Of a DNA stretch of 64,000 bases, positions 37,399 to 48,313 are shown in pieces. The stretch is from assembly GCF_027925305.1 (NCBI RefSeq), contig NZ_BSDR01000001.1, positions 4,110,501 to 4,174,500 of the forward strand, read 5' to 3'. Position numbers and translations under genes: made by a program. The stretch comes from Desulforhabdus amnigena (lineage in GTDB: Bacteria > Desulfobacterota > Syntrophobacteria > Syntrophobacterales > Syntrophobacteraceae). Within the stretch, counting starts at the first letter, position 1; the number at the start of each line of letters is the position of its first letter. The notes under the pieces were generated by a model. It searched no databases. It worked only from the letters and a program-made list of their open reading frames with translations, and was not told where the DNA came from.

Positions 37399-37460
37399 GG
37401 TTTACCTCCGTTTCAGCCGCTACCAGGGGGCAGGTGCGTTCGGAAGCAAACCGGCGGGCT

Positions 37461-37598
37461 TTACACTCGGATCGAGCGCCGACCGTTCAACTCACGAACC
37501 GCTGGCCGAACCTGTAGCGATCCAGGGTCATCGAGCTCATTTTGCGGCAGTTCTTGTATCACTAGCTGGCAACTATGACTGCCATCCGAGTCACTCAT
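37461..37598 (-). CDS. 45-aa ORF upstream of the mgtA operon
   Basis: ATG 37598 stands 5 nt after AAGGAA; the frame ends at TAA 37461, 62 nt before the 79-aa gene. The product is polar and acidic in its first half (MSDSDGSHSCQLVIQEL) and basic at its end (NGRRSIRV). No family recognised. The good ribosome site and position make it a candidate leader peptide. Confidence 0.4.
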   Translation of the reverse strand: MSDSDGSHSCQLVIQELPQNELDDPGSLQVRPAVRELNGRRSIRV

Positions 37599-38134
37599 AA
37601 AAGTTCCTTCCATTGGGGTTTTTATTTAGCGAGCGAGATAGCGCTCACCGGCGCTTTGAATTTTACACTTCTAAATATGGATTGCAATCCAGTTTTCGGC
37701 ATCGCATCCCTTCCCGTCGGGGCGGGTCGAGACAATGGCTCCTGGAGAGTCCTGATTCCTTCGGCGTCTATTGAGTTCACCAATAGACAAGCAGCATTCG
37801 AGTACCGCATTTAAACCAGTTTGTCTATTAAAAACATTATATTAAACAATGTTTATGCATGGGGGCATCGCTTAGCGGCGTTTAACTTTATGAGGTGCGT
37901 GAACTTGCTTGGAATGCGTCGGATATCGGCGAAACTAGGCCTGACAGATTTGAGCGAGACGACTTTTCGGCTCCCCAAGACCGGAGCGGTCACAACGAAA
38001 AATGAAAAAAACGGCAGAGATGCAAGGCAATAGGGAATGCGGAAAACCACAGAGACATGGAGAACACAGCGATTTCACTTGAAGATCTTTCTCACAAATT
38101 AAGAAGCCTCGTATCCAAGGTTGGTGGGATTTAT
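37599..38134. other. Intergenic region upstream of the mgtA operon
   Basis: No supported gene. It contains copy B of the 56 bp repeat (37982-38036). On the minus strand AATAGAC blocks and a GC-rich hairpin-forming stretch around 37700-37740 could be the operon leader, but an M-box Mg2+ riboswitch was looked for and not found. Confidence 0.45.
37982..38036. repeat. Dispersed ~56 bp repeat, copy B
   Basis: Near-identical to 27527-27582 (CGGAGCGGTCACAACG at the start, GGCAATAGGGAA at the end). Confidence 0.65.
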
Positions 38135-38280
38135 TTAAGGAGTTGGCGGATTCCAATATGCCGTTATTCACCATGGAGACACGGAGGGCACGGAGAAGAT
38201 TTTGGGATTCTTAAGGGATTCCTCCGTGATCTCTGTGCCTCCGTGGTGAATGGGGATTTCAAGAGCGACTCTCCCTTAGT
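38135..38280. repeat. MITE-like dispersed element, copy 2
   Basis: Same unit as 29186-29340 and 57058-57207: left end TTAAGGAGTTGGCGG, palindromic core, right end AGCGACTCTCCCTTAG. It lies 26 bp beyond the stop of the peptidase gene. Confidence 0.75.
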
Positions 38281-38305
38281 CTGTGCAATCTGTGTAAAGC
38301 GATGG

Positions 38306-39304
38306 CTAACTGCTGCAGAACTCTTCAGCCTCACACCTGATGCCCTCCAAATCCGCCAGGCATTTAAGGCCAAAGAGAGGAGAGGTTTTCTTTATGGCCG
38401 AAACGACAGCTCTTTCCATTACTCTTGCCGACAGCAGGCCGAGAGTACTCAAATCCGCTTCGACGTGTCCTGTCGCCATAGTGAATACGGTGTCCCCATC
38501 GAACATGGAATGCGCAGGCCGCATGGTTCTGGCATATCCGTTTTGAGCCATGGAGGCCAGTTTGGTGGCCTGAGATTTGGTCAGCATAGCATTGGTGACG
38601 ATGATTCCGATAGTGGTATTGCCGGCAAAGAGGTTTCTCTTGTCGGCAAAAGATTGAATCATAACTGCTTCCGTGTCGGCCAATCCCGTCAGATCTTCGT
38701 TCAAGAGGCCCGCCAGCCGCTCTCCGGTTTCGGGATCGATCACGTCGCCAAGGCAGTTGACCGCAACCATCGCGCCGATTTTCAAGGCGCCCACCTGGAC
38801 GGCATGACAGCCAAGGCCGCTTTTCATGGCCCGTTCCATGCCCAATACCTTGCCCACCGTTGCGCCGGCTCCGGCGCCCACATTGCCCTCTGCACACTCC
38901 AGATTCGTGGCATTTCGGCACGCCTGGTAACCCATTTCCCTGTCCGGTCTTATTTTGTGGTCGCCAATGGTCAGATCGAACAAAACCGCCCCGCAAACAA
39001 TCGGAACCCTGGTCACCTGGACGTCAAAACCGATATTCCTCTCTTCCAGATATTGCATCACGCCGGAGGCCGCATCGAGGCCGAATGCGCTGCCCCCTGC
39101 CAACATGACCGCATGGATGTTTTCCACGAGGTTGACGGGATGCAGCAGATCGGTTTCGCGTGTTCCGGGCGCTCCACCCCTAACGTCAACGCCGGCCGTT
39201 GCCCCTTTTTCGCAGATGACAACAGTGCAGCCCGTGGCGGCATCCAGGTTGTGCGCATGTCCTACTGTGATATCCTCTATATCCGTGAAGGCTATTTGCT
39301 GCAT
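38306..39304 (-). CDS. P1-family (DmpA/S58) aminopeptidase-like protein
   Basis: 332-residue Ntn-type hydrolase of the DmpA/endotype amidase family, which self-cleaves to form the active enzyme. The conserved motifs are present: VGHAHN near the start, GGSAFGLDAASGV, GNVGAGAGATVGK, and AGNTTIGIIVTNA with the putative nucleophile Thr near residue 238; many family members have Ser or Thr here. Substrate unknown. It stands alone, with a dispersed repeat at its 3' end. Confidence 0.88.
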   Translation of the reverse strand: MQQIAFTDIEDITVGHAHNLDAATGCTVVICEKGATAGVDVRGGAPGTRETDLLHPVNLVENIHAVMLAGGSAFGLDAASGVMQYLEERNIGFDVQVTRVPIVCGAVLFDLTIGDHKIRPDREMGYQACRNATNLECAEGNVGAGAGATVGKVLGMERAMKSGLGCHAVQVGALKIGAMVAVNCLGDVIDPETGERLAGLLNEDLTGLADTEAVMIQSFADKRNLFAGNTTIGIIVTNAMLTKSQATKLASMAQNGYARTMRPAHSMFDGDTVFTMATGHVEADLSTLGLLSARVMERAVVSAIKKTSPLFGLKCLADLEGIRCEAEEFCSS

Positions 39305-39413
39305 GCAAAGCGTCCTTTCCGCAGTGAACCTCGGTATCGATCCAGTTTTTGCTCATCTCTTTTATGCGGCGATTGAAGGTTATACCGTGAATGGTTGAAA
39401 TCAAGACTTTTCT

Positions 39414-39635
39414 TCATTTCATGGATTCCTGGGAGCGCGGCCATCCTGGCCGCCAGCTTCTTCTTTCATCCACGAACCGTAAGATTTTGAGATTAAAGTA
39501 CATTATGCTTAGACTCATTTGGATCACGGGAATGAAAGACGTGATGTATTCATAACAACGTTTCAAAGCCGTTTCGATATAAAGACTGCTGCACAGGCGC
39601 AATGTCGCCTCACGAAAGAACAGATTTTCATCCAT
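39414..39635 (-). pseudogene. Fragment of a sigma-54-dependent regulator (N-terminal GAF part)
   Basis: From ATG 39635 the product begins MDENLFFREATLRLCSSL, very like the N-terminus of GAF-containing sigma-54 activators of deltaproteobacteria. Resemblance fades after about 55 residues and the frame ends at 39414, with no AAA+ domain. The next gene leaves only 110 bp, so the rest has been deleted. A GCGGCC/GGCCGC palindrome lies inside its 3' end. Confidence 0.5.
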
Positions 39636-39998
39636 CCCGATCATCTTCCTTCCCATCCGAGCCTCAATTTTCCAAGGGCGCGATTGGACTCGGTTCTTAA
39701 CTATGAAGAAAAAATCAACTATAGCATAACGTATTTTACTCTATAGAGCAGAAATAGCCATTTCTGCGACCCGGTTGTTTTTTTAACCAATTTAATTAAT
39801 TGATAAAACAATCTTAGCATACCTTTTGCTTTTGTGGGCGAGCCGAAGGGAAGTTGTCATGAAAAGGATCTTTTTGTGTAACTTTTTTCTTCATCCGGAA
39901 CACTATAGAAATGGAAAGTTGATTCAATTGAAAAACGGCTGCAGAAAAAAAGAGGGGAGGCTTCGCCGCCTTCTGTCTTATTTTAGTGGATACAGAGC
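39636..39998. other. Intergenic region before the ECF operon
   Basis: No gene. A hairpin GCAGAAAT/ATTTCTGC (39748-39767) followed by a T-rich tract resembles a terminator on the plus strand. Promoter of the ECF operon should lie in 39800-39990; none stands out. Confidence 0.5.
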
Positions 39999-40718
39999 AT
40001 GTGGAGTATAGCCATCAGACGAAGGTGGGAGGAGGGCGGTGCAGCTCCATCCCTGTCTCGCACAAACTTTCAGCGGAACCTTAGCGTGGTCGCGGTACGA
40101 ACGGTTTCGGTGGAAGAGTGCTCGACAGGCGAGACCTCGGATGCGGAGATCATCCGCTGCGTCCTTTGTGGAGATGTCAATGCCTTTGAAAAATTGATGG
40201 GGCGCTACCAGTCCCGCGTCTTCAGTATCGTCATGAAGCACGTACCCGCCGAGAGCGTGGAGGACGTGGCCCAGGAGACCTTTCTGGAGGCGTACCGTTC
40301 CTTGAGGTCCTTTTCCGAGAAAAGTCCATTCAGCCACTGGCTTTCCAGGATCGCCACACGCTGTTGCTATCACTTTTGGCGCGAACGCAGCGGGAATCCA
40401 ACAGTGCCGGTGAGCAGCCTTTCTGATGACGCGGAGCAATGGATGGATCGTGTTCTAGCCGCCAGCTCGCATGAAGCCTTTGAACAGGAAGCGGAAAGGC
40501 AAGAAGCCGCGGAAGTTCTGGCCTATGCATTGGGTGAGCTCTCCATTGAAGATAGGATGGTCCTGACTTTGGTGCATCTCGACGGCTACCCGGTCAAAGA
40601 GGCTGCGACTCTCCTCGGCTGGAATATTGTTTCAGTCAAGGTACGCGCCCACAGGTCCAGGCGTAAGCTCCGCAAAATCGTCTCCGATTTGTTGAATGAG
40701 AAGCGAGGTGGAGTATGA
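39999..40718 (+). CDS. ECF-type RNA polymerase sigma factor
   Basis: 239 residues. Sigma region 2 is near residues 55-125 (GDVNAFEKLMGRYQSRVFSI; VEDVAQETFLEAYRSL) and region 4 near 165-230 (LSIEDRMVLTLVHLDGYPVKEAA; a helix-turn-helix ending VKVRAHRSRRKL). The first 45 residues are atypical and the true start may be downstream. Its stop overlaps the next gene, a putative membrane anti-sigma factor. The order sigma, anti-sigma, periplasmic sensor, efflux pump suggests it controls this operon. Confidence 0.9.
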   Translation: MWSIAIRRRWEEGGAAPSLSRTNFQRNLSVVAVRTVSVEECSTGETSDAEIIRCVLCGDVNAFEKLMGRYQSRVFSIVMKHVPAESVEDVAQETFLEAYRSLRSFSEKSPFSHWLSRIATRCCYHFWRERSGNPTVPVSSLSDDAEQWMDRVLAASSHEAFEQEAERQEAAEVLAYALGELSIEDRMVLTLVHLDGYPVKEAATLLGWNIVSVKVRAHRSRRKLRKIVSDLLNEKRGGV

Positions 40719-41044
40719 AAAAGCAGAGCGATGAGATCCGAAAAGTTGAAGAGGCTCTCATTCACTTTCACCGGAAGCCGCGTTGCCATTCCATCGATCC
40801 TGCCTGGCAGGAAGATGTGATGTCGCGCATTGTCAGGGAGGCTCCACCGCGCAGTGTTCCGGCCCTCAACGGCTCAGGAACAGCTCGAACTGCCTGGCGT
40901 TTTGCTCTGGCAGCCTCTCTGGTGGCGTTGCTTCTGGCCGGATACCTGATAGTCTCGAACCGGGATGTTCAATACCAGATGGCTGAGCTCATCCTGGACG
41001 ATTCAACCAATGCGGACCTCGCCGGTTCCTTCATAAACCGGTAA
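40715..41044 (+). CDS. Putative membrane-anchored anti-sigma factor
   Basis: 109 residues with one transmembrane helix (about 62-82, FALAASLVALLLAGYLIV), a soluble N-terminal part and a short C-terminal end. It overlaps the sigma gene stop by four bases. Position and topology are those of anti-sigma factors; no zinc-binding HxxxCxxC motif is present, so the function is inferred from context. Confidence 0.65.
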   Translation: MKKQSDEIRKVEEALIHFHRKPRCHSIDPAWQEDVMSRIVREAPPRSVPALNGSGTARTAWRFALAASLVALLLAGYLIVSNRDVQYQMAELILDDSTNADLAGSFINR

Positions 41045-41057
41045 AAGGGGGGCTGTA

Positions 41058-41498
41058 GTGAAAAAGCTGAAACTATGGACAGGACTCCTGGCGCTGTTCC
41101 TTTCAGGATGCTTCATTGGAGCTATGGGTGCCTGGATGGCCGGGGAATACCATATCATGAATGTTCTCCATCACGACAGGGGTGATATTCCACGGATCAT
41201 CATCGATAAGCTCACTCGCGAGCTGGATTTGAACGAGTCCCAAAAAGCGCGTATCACCGAAATTGTCTGCCGGACGCATGCGGAACTGATGGACCTTCAC
41301 CGGCGCACGCAACCCGAAAGGGAACAGATCCTGGAGCGGAGCACTCTCCAGATGAAAGCGGAGCTTTCACCCGAGCAGCAGAAAAAGCTGGATGCACTCC
41401 ACCAGGAGATGGAGGAGCGTCGGGCGAAGAGAAAGCCCGGAAGCAAAGACGAGAGTGGCAACCCCTGTGAATCATCGCCTCAGGAATTTAAAAACTGA
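41058..41498 (+). CDS. CpxP/Spy-like periplasmic protein
   Basis: 146 residues starting at GTG. A signal-anchor or lipoprotein-type N-terminus (LFLSGC) precedes a helical domain with LTRELDLNESQKARITEI and LSPEQQKKLDALHQEMEERR, the LTxxQ-like pattern of heavy-metal-sensor/CpxP-type proteins. It likely senses envelope stress or metals and feeds into the sigma/anti-sigma pair. 14 nt after the previous gene. Confidence 0.75.
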   Translation: MKKLKLWTGLLALFLSGCFIGAMGAWMAGEYHIMNVLHHDRGDIPRIIIDKLTRELDLNESQKARITEIVCRTHAELMDLHRRTQPEREQILERSTLQMKAELSPEQQKKLDALHQEMEERRAKRKPGSKDESGNPCESSPQEFKN

Positions 41499-41542
41499 CC
41501 CCCCCTCTGTTCCCTCTTTTCAAAGGAAAGTGAGAATACCAA

Positions 41543-42886
41543 GTGAATCGAACCATCAAGCGAACCTTCGTTGCAGGCATCCTCCTGGTGGGGGCGGGAG
41601 CCATGGCTCTCTTCTTTACCTCTGCTAAAAACCAATCCACACCTTCTTTCCGTCTGGCGTCCGTTACCCGGGGCGACCTTCAAACCGTCATCAGTGCTAC
41701 GGGCACGGTGGAACCCGAAGAACTGGTGGACGTTGGCGCTCAGGTAGCGGGGAAAATCCTCAGTTTTGGAAAAGATGCCGCCGGCAAGGTCGTCGACTAC
41801 GGCTCCCCCGTGGAAGTGGGGACGGTCCTGGCCAAGATCGATGACGCCCTCATTGCCGCGGATGTGGCCCAGGCGGAAGCGCAGTTGGGGCAGGAAAATG
41901 CGGCTCTGGAGCGAGCGCGAGCGGATCTCCTGCAGCTTCAAGCCAAGAGTGTGCAGGCGGAAAGAGACTGGAACCGCGCCCGGAAGCTGGGCCCTTCGGA
42001 CGCTCTTTCCCAGAGCGCCTACGATGCCGCCCTGTCGGCGCATGAAGTGGCTAAAGCCAATGTGGCTGTAGGACAGGCAGCCATCGAACAGGCGCGAAAA
42101 GCCGTCTCCCAGGCGGAAGCGGTCCTGAAGCGCGCCCGTCAGAACCTGGACTATTGCACCATCAAATCCCCGGTAAAAGGGGTGATCATCGACCGGCGGG
42201 TGAATATCGGCCAGACGGTGGTCGCCAGCCTCAACGCTCCGAGTCTCTTTTTAATTGCCAAGGACTTGAAACGCCTTCAGATCTGGGTGGCGGTGAACGA
42301 AGCGGATATCGGCAGCATCCGGGCCGATCAGCCGGCGGTATTTACAGTGGATGCCTTTCCGGGCGAAACCTTTGAAGGAAAGGTGGGCAAGATCCGCCTC
42401 AATGCCACAATGACGCAGAACGTGGTCACCTACACCGTGGAGGTCAATACGGACAATTCCAACGGCAGACTGCTTCCTTATCTCACAGCCAACGTGAAGT
42501 TCATCGTGAACGAACGCCAAAATGTTCTGGCGGTACCCAATGCGGCTTTGCGCTGGACCCCGGATCCTGAAAGGATCGCCCCCGAAAGTCGAAAGGCTTT
42601 CGAATTGGAACGGAAAACAGGAACGGAAGCCTCGGGTGAAAAGGCTTCCGGGAGAGGCAAGGCCGAGGGCGAGCGGGGAACCGTGTGGATTCCCGAGGGA
42701 AACTTCGTGCGGCCCGTTTTCGTTCGGACCGGACTCAATGACGGTCTTCAGACGGAGATCGAAGGCCAAGGCCTCGCGGAAGGAATGCAGGTTGTCATCG
42801 GGGAGCAGGCCAAGGGGGGGCCAGCGACCGCTCAAACGGTCAACCCGTTCACGCCCAAATTGCCCGCAAGGGGGCCGCGACATTAG
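41543..42886 (+). CDS. macA: MacA-like membrane fusion protein
   Basis: Periplasmic adaptor linking the MacB transporter to an outer-membrane channel. 447 aa from GTG 41543: N-terminal membrane anchor (about 9-28), biotinyl-lipoyl half motifs, a long coiled-coil hairpin (QAEAQLGQENAALERARADLL), beta-barrel and membrane-proximal domains. An Arg/Glu/Gly-rich insertion at about 345-380 (ESRKAFELERKTG) interrupts the C-terminal region. 26 nt before macB. Confidence 0.88.
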   Translation: MNRTIKRTFVAGILLVGAGAMALFFTSAKNQSTPSFRLASVTRGDLQTVISATGTVEPEELVDVGAQVAGKILSFGKDAAGKVVDYGSPVEVGTVLAKIDDALIAADVAQAEAQLGQENAALERARADLLQLQAKSVQAERDWNRARKLGPSDALSQSAYDAALSAHEVAKANVAVGQAAIEQARKAVSQAEAVLKRARQNLDYCTIKSPVKGVIIDRRVNIGQTVVASLNAPSLFLIAKDLKRLQIWVAVNEADIGSIRADQPAVFTVDAFPGETFEGKVGKIRLNATMTQNVVTYTVEVNTDNSNGRLLPYLTANVKFIVNERQNVLAVPNAALRWTPDPERIAPESRKAFELERKTGTEASGEKASGRGKAEGERGTVWIPEGNFVRPVFVRTGLNDGLQTEIEGQGLAEGMQVVIGEQAKGGPATAQTVNPFTPKLPARGPRH

Positions 42887-42912
42887 GTTTTATCAGTAAG
42901 AGGTCATATCCT

Positions 42913-45063
<2,151 letters not shown>

Positions 45064-45081
45064 ACTGTCACTCACGAAAGA

Positions 45082-46602
45082 ATGTTCATGCTGAAAAAAA
45101 ACCTCGAAGAAAAAACGCCTTGTCGAAAAGCGGAAGTCTTGAAATACGCATCCCTCGTGGTCTTTGGGTTCTGCTGGATAACGGGCTGCACTGTGGGACC
45201 TAATTTCAAGCCTCCCAACCCGAGTCTCCCGGCGGCATGGAAGGGAGCGACGGCCGCCGATTCCGCTCGCATCAGCACAACCGTTCCGGAACCGGTGACT
45301 CTCGTGGAATGGTGGAAGAGCTTCAATGACAGTACGCTCTCTTCCCTTATGGAACGAGCCATGCGGTCCAACCTCGATGTTCGACAGGCAAGTGCCCGCA
45401 TCCGGCAGGCAAGAGCTTCCCGCGGGGTGGGGGCCGCTGCCTTGTGGCCGACCCTGGATGCCTCGGCCCTCTATCGCCGCAGCGGGAGTGGAGATTCCTC
45501 GTCGGGGGGCAACACCACTGACACTTCCTCGCTCATCAGAGGGGGAGGAGACCAGAACCTCTTCAGTGCGGGCCTGGATGCTGCCTGGGAGCTGGATTTT
45601 TTCGGCGGAACACGCCGAAACATCGAAGCGTTGGACGCTGACCTTCAGGCAACGGTTGAGGATCGTCGCGATGTGTTGGTGACCCTCCTGGCCGAGGTCG
45701 GAGTGAACTATATCGACCTTCGAGGCCTCCAAGGGCAGAAGGCCATTGCCGAGGAGAATCTTCGGGCACAGCAGAAGACGGCGGATATCACGCGGAGACG
45801 TTTTGAAGCGGGGTTTGTGACCGGCCTCGACGTAGCCAATGCGGCAGCCCAGACGGCCACCACAGCATCCCGGATACCGGTCCTCGAAGCGAGCATTCAG
45901 AGTACCATTTACAATCTCAGCGTCCTGCTGGGTGAACCCCCGACCGCCCTGGCGCAGGAGCTCCAGGAGAAAGCCCCCATCCCGGTGACACCGCCGCAAA
46001 TCCCCATAGGGCTGCCGTCGGACCTGATTCGCCGTCGCCCGGACATCCGCCGCGTGGAAGCGCAGATACACGCGGCCACAGCCCGCATCGGAGTTGCCAC
46101 GGCCGACCTTTACCCGAAGTTCTCTTTGACCGGTAATCTCCAGTTTTCTGCCGATGATTTTGCCTCCGTCGCGAACTGGAACAACCGATCCTGGTCTGTC
46201 GGGCCGAATGTACTGTGGCCGATTTTCGATGCGGGGCGCATCCGCTGGAACATCGAGGTCCAGAAGGCGGTCGAGGAACAGACGCTTCTCGCTTATGAAC
46301 AGACAGTCCTTTCGGCGCTGAAGGATGTGGAAACGTCGCTGGTGGCCTATGCCAGGGAACAGGAAAACCTCAAGCTGCTGGGAGAGGCGGTCATGAACAA
46401 CCGCAAGGCTGTGGACCTGTCCATGGAACTCTATACCTCCGGACAGACGGACTTTCTGAATGTCATCACGGCACAGCAGTCCCTCTTCGTTTCAGAAGAA
46501 GCTCAGATTCTAAGCCGCCGCAACCTGGCCATTGATGGAGTCTCTCTCTACAAGGCTTTGGGTGGGGGATGGGAAAAAGGTGAGGAGGGGATGGTTCGAT
46601 AG
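45082..46602 (+). CDS. TolC/NodT-type outer membrane efflux lipoprotein
   Basis: 506 aa. Lipobox ITGC (Cys36) followed by TVGPNFKPP, the typical start of mature NodT-family proteins. Two OEP domains with long helical repeats follow. It forms the outer-membrane tunnel for the MacA-MacB pump encoded immediately upstream (18 nt gap), completing a tripartite exporter. Confidence 0.92.
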   Translation: MFMLKKNLEEKTPCRKAEVLKYASLVVFGFCWITGCTVGPNFKPPNPSLPAAWKGATAADSARISTTVPEPVTLVEWWKSFNDSTLSSLMERAMRSNLDVRQASARIRQARASRGVGAAALWPTLDASALYRRSGSGDSSSGGNTTDTSSLIRGGGDQNLFSAGLDAAWELDFFGGTRRNIEALDADLQATVEDRRDVLVTLLAEVGVNYIDLRGLQGQKAIAEENLRAQQKTADITRRRFEAGFVTGLDVANAAAQTATTASRIPVLEASIQSTIYNLSVLLGEPPTALAQELQEKAPIPVTPPQIPIGLPSDLIRRRPDIRRVEAQIHAATARIGVATADLYPKFSLTGNLQFSADDFASVANWNNRSWSVGPNVLWPIFDAGRIRWNIEVQKAVEEQTLLAYEQTVLSALKDVETSLVAYAREQENLKLLGEAVMNNRKAVDLSMELYTSGQTDFLNVITAQQSLFVSEEAQILSRRNLAIDGVSLYKALGGGWEKGEEGMVR

Positions 46603-46623
46603 ATACAAACAAGGAGCACCGCC

Positions 46624-46689
46624 ATGGAAGATAGCGCCGCCGGAGAAGAGATGAAATCACATTATGAAAAAGAGAGGAGCGTCCCGTGA
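46624..46689 (+). CDS. 21-codon ORF, possible gene remnant
   Basis: ATG 46624 follows AAGGAG by 7-8 nt and the frame closes at TGA 46687-46689, exactly where the transposase-derived sequence begins on the other strand. It may be the surviving 5' end of a sixth operon gene cut by the insertion. Confidence 0.3.
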   Translation: MEDSAAGEEMKSHYEKERSVP

Positions 46690-46705
46690 AATTTGTGGCG
46701 CCATG

Positions 46706-46978
46706 CTTGATCACTTCAGCATCACTCAACTTCCGCAGCTTGCCAACAACCAGAAGGGCAACCATCATTCGCAGCGACTTCCCGGTCCGTCCCTTTCCTT
46801 TGCGGTAAAAACCGGCCAGCCGCTCAATGACCTTCTGCCACGGAATGATCCGGCGCATGATCACCAACTCGTTTAAAAAATCTCTCACGTTCTGTCTGAC
46901 CCACTCTTCGGAAAATGCTTCTTTAAAGATTCCGAGTGAAGGAAGAAAGGATCTGGGGAAGACCTTGAAGGGGAAACC
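46706..46978 (-). pseudogene. IS5-like transposase N-terminal remnant
   Basis: Read on the minus strand, the frame from about 46978 gives FKVFPRSFLPS, then VRDFLNELVIMRRIIPW, then GRTGKSLRMMVALLVVGKL and KLSDAEVI, which resembles the N-terminus of IS5-family transposases. After codon ...EVIK (46706) the similarity stops, and no DDE catalytic domain remains. Confidence 0.65.
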
Positions 46979-46983
46979 ATCTA

Positions 46984-47063
46984 GTTCGGCAGATGAAAAA
47001 CAGGTCTGCCGAACCTGACCGCGCTTAGCTTTCTAAGCGTTTCATTCGGCAAGGTTCGGCAGA
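46984..47063. repeat. GTTCGGCAGA repeats and hairpin
   Basis: GTTCGGCAGA (46984-46993), its inverse TCTGCCGAAC (47005-47014), and a third copy in GGTTCGGCAGA (47053-47063). A CTTAG/CTAAG hairpin sits between. Probably the end of the transposase remnant or recombination debris next to the att site. Confidence 0.55.
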
Positions 47064-47112
47064 AATTTGGCAAAAGATGGCTTAAGAGCCGACTTTTCTA
47101 ATGATTTCAAGC

Positions 47113-47130
47113 ATGGTGCCGAAGGCCGGA
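47113..47130. repeat. att core repeat, tRNA-distal
   Basis: 18 bp identical to the 3' end of tRNA-Leu(GAG) at 55425-55442; identity breaks at the next base (T here, C in the tRNA). Confidence 0.88.
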
Positions 47131-47204
47131 TTCACTAAGAAGGCCTCAAGTTATTGAAATCATTAGATCCGACATGCTCAAAAATGCGGGTTTTTGACCC
47201 CAAT

Positions 47205-47223
47205 CCGCAACCTATACGCAACC
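47205..47223 (+). promoter_or_regulatory. Putative arm-type integrase sites (left)
   Basis: CCGCAACC (47205-47212) and CGCAACC (47217-47223), 75 bp inside the left core and in the same orientation as three copies at the right end. 47131-47376 holds no gene besides these and a CCCGG/CCGGG hairpin near 47311. Confidence 0.6.
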
Positions 47224-47376
47224 AAATTCAAGAATTTGCATTGAACATGAAAAGCGATTAGAATACGCACAATTTCCAAGGGATAGGGACGGATTAGCTA
47301 CCCTTCTCGAAAAGCCCGGTTTCCTGGCCGGGTTTCCCTTGGATTCCTCCCAGGGCGCTTACAGGAGGCGCAAGAA

Positions 47377-48111
47377 ATGAAGTGGATCAGCGGGCGGGAG
47401 TTACATGGAAGGTTTCAGGGCGACATATCAAAAATCATTGAGCCTGTAAGGCAAGGGGTTATCACTCCCTATCTTCTTGCCGAACCGATGACATGGAGTG
47501 ATCCCGATGAACATCAGGGGGCGCATAGACTCCTGCCCACGCGTTCAGATAGGTCGAAATACGACACGCTTCAATGGCTGAGATTCAGGCGGGCAAAATT
47601 GAGAGAATGGCTGAATCAAAGCGACGATGAGATTCGTGCGGCTGATGAATGGATGGAGAGGATACCGATCAGAGATCCAGTCCAACGGAGGGCCAGAAAA
47701 CAGAAGGAACTTGCTGACGTTAACCGGGACATAGAGAAGTTTGAGAACGAGCTTGAACCCGCGAAGATATGGAGGATCTTAAAGCAATCGGATTTGTCCC
47801 CGGCGAAAGAAGAGCAACTAAAGGCGCTTCTCCTCGAAAGCTATTACTTGACGGAAGAGGTTGAAAAAATAGATCGGGATAAAAAGCCCCCACAAAAGGC
47901 ACGGAAACGTGATGCAAAGGCGGCCGCAAACGAGGAAGTCCGGGAATTTGCCAAGAAAAAGTATCAAGAAGGGTTCAAGATGGAGATCATAGTGGACTTA
48001 CCGGAGATCCGTAAAATTTACAAAAAGCATCAAGTGGAGATTCCATCCTTATCGTATCTCAGGAAACTGATTCAAGGGCCGGGCAAACCTGGCCGACCCC
48101 GCAAAGAATAG
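47377..48111 (+). CDS. Hypothetical element protein with coiled-coil region
   Basis: 244 aa, good AGGAGG site. The N-terminus (ISGRELHGRFQGDISKIIEPVRQG) may form a small helical DNA-binding unit. The middle is charged and helical (DVNRDIEKFENELE), and the C-terminus is basic and ends PGRPRKE, an AT-hook-like tail. It resembles phage or plasmid accessory proteins but I recognise no family. First gene inside the left end, followed by a terminator. Confidence 0.75.
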   Translation: MKWISGRELHGRFQGDISKIIEPVRQGVITPYLLAEPMTWSDPDEHQGAHRLLPTRSDRSKYDTLQWLRFRRAKLREWLNQSDDEIRAADEWMERIPIRDPVQRRARKQKELADVNRDIEKFENELEPAKIWRILKQSDLSPAKEEQLKALLLESYYLTEEVEKIDRDKKPPQKARKRDAKAAANEEVREFAKKKYQEGFKMEIIVDLPEIRKIYKKHQVEIPSLSYLRKLIQGPGKPGRPRKE

Positions 48112-48145
48112 ACCCCCACCGAATCAAAAAAAACTGGATGATTTG

Positions 48146-48178
48146 GCCGCATGGAGTGAAACCATAGCGGCTTTTTTT
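48146..48178 (+). terminator. Intrinsic terminator
   Basis: Stem GCCGC-TGG with CCA-GCGGC followed by seven T, 34 nt after the 244-aa gene. A direct repeat AAAAAAACTGGATGATTT flanks it on both sides (near 48127 and 48193). Confidence 0.85.
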
Positions 48179-48313
48179 GTTGAAATGATTCAGAAAAAAA
48201 CTGGATGATTTCATAAAATCCAGATTTTCCGAATAAATCCAATTTTATATTAAAAATCAATTGCTTATGCTTGCACCATCTTGATTAACCCTTACGACTA
48301 AGGAGCTTTCAAA

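Noticed and set aside
37400-37840. M-box (Mg2+) riboswitch upstream of mgtA
   Set aside because: The conserved M-box sequence blocks are not present on either strand.
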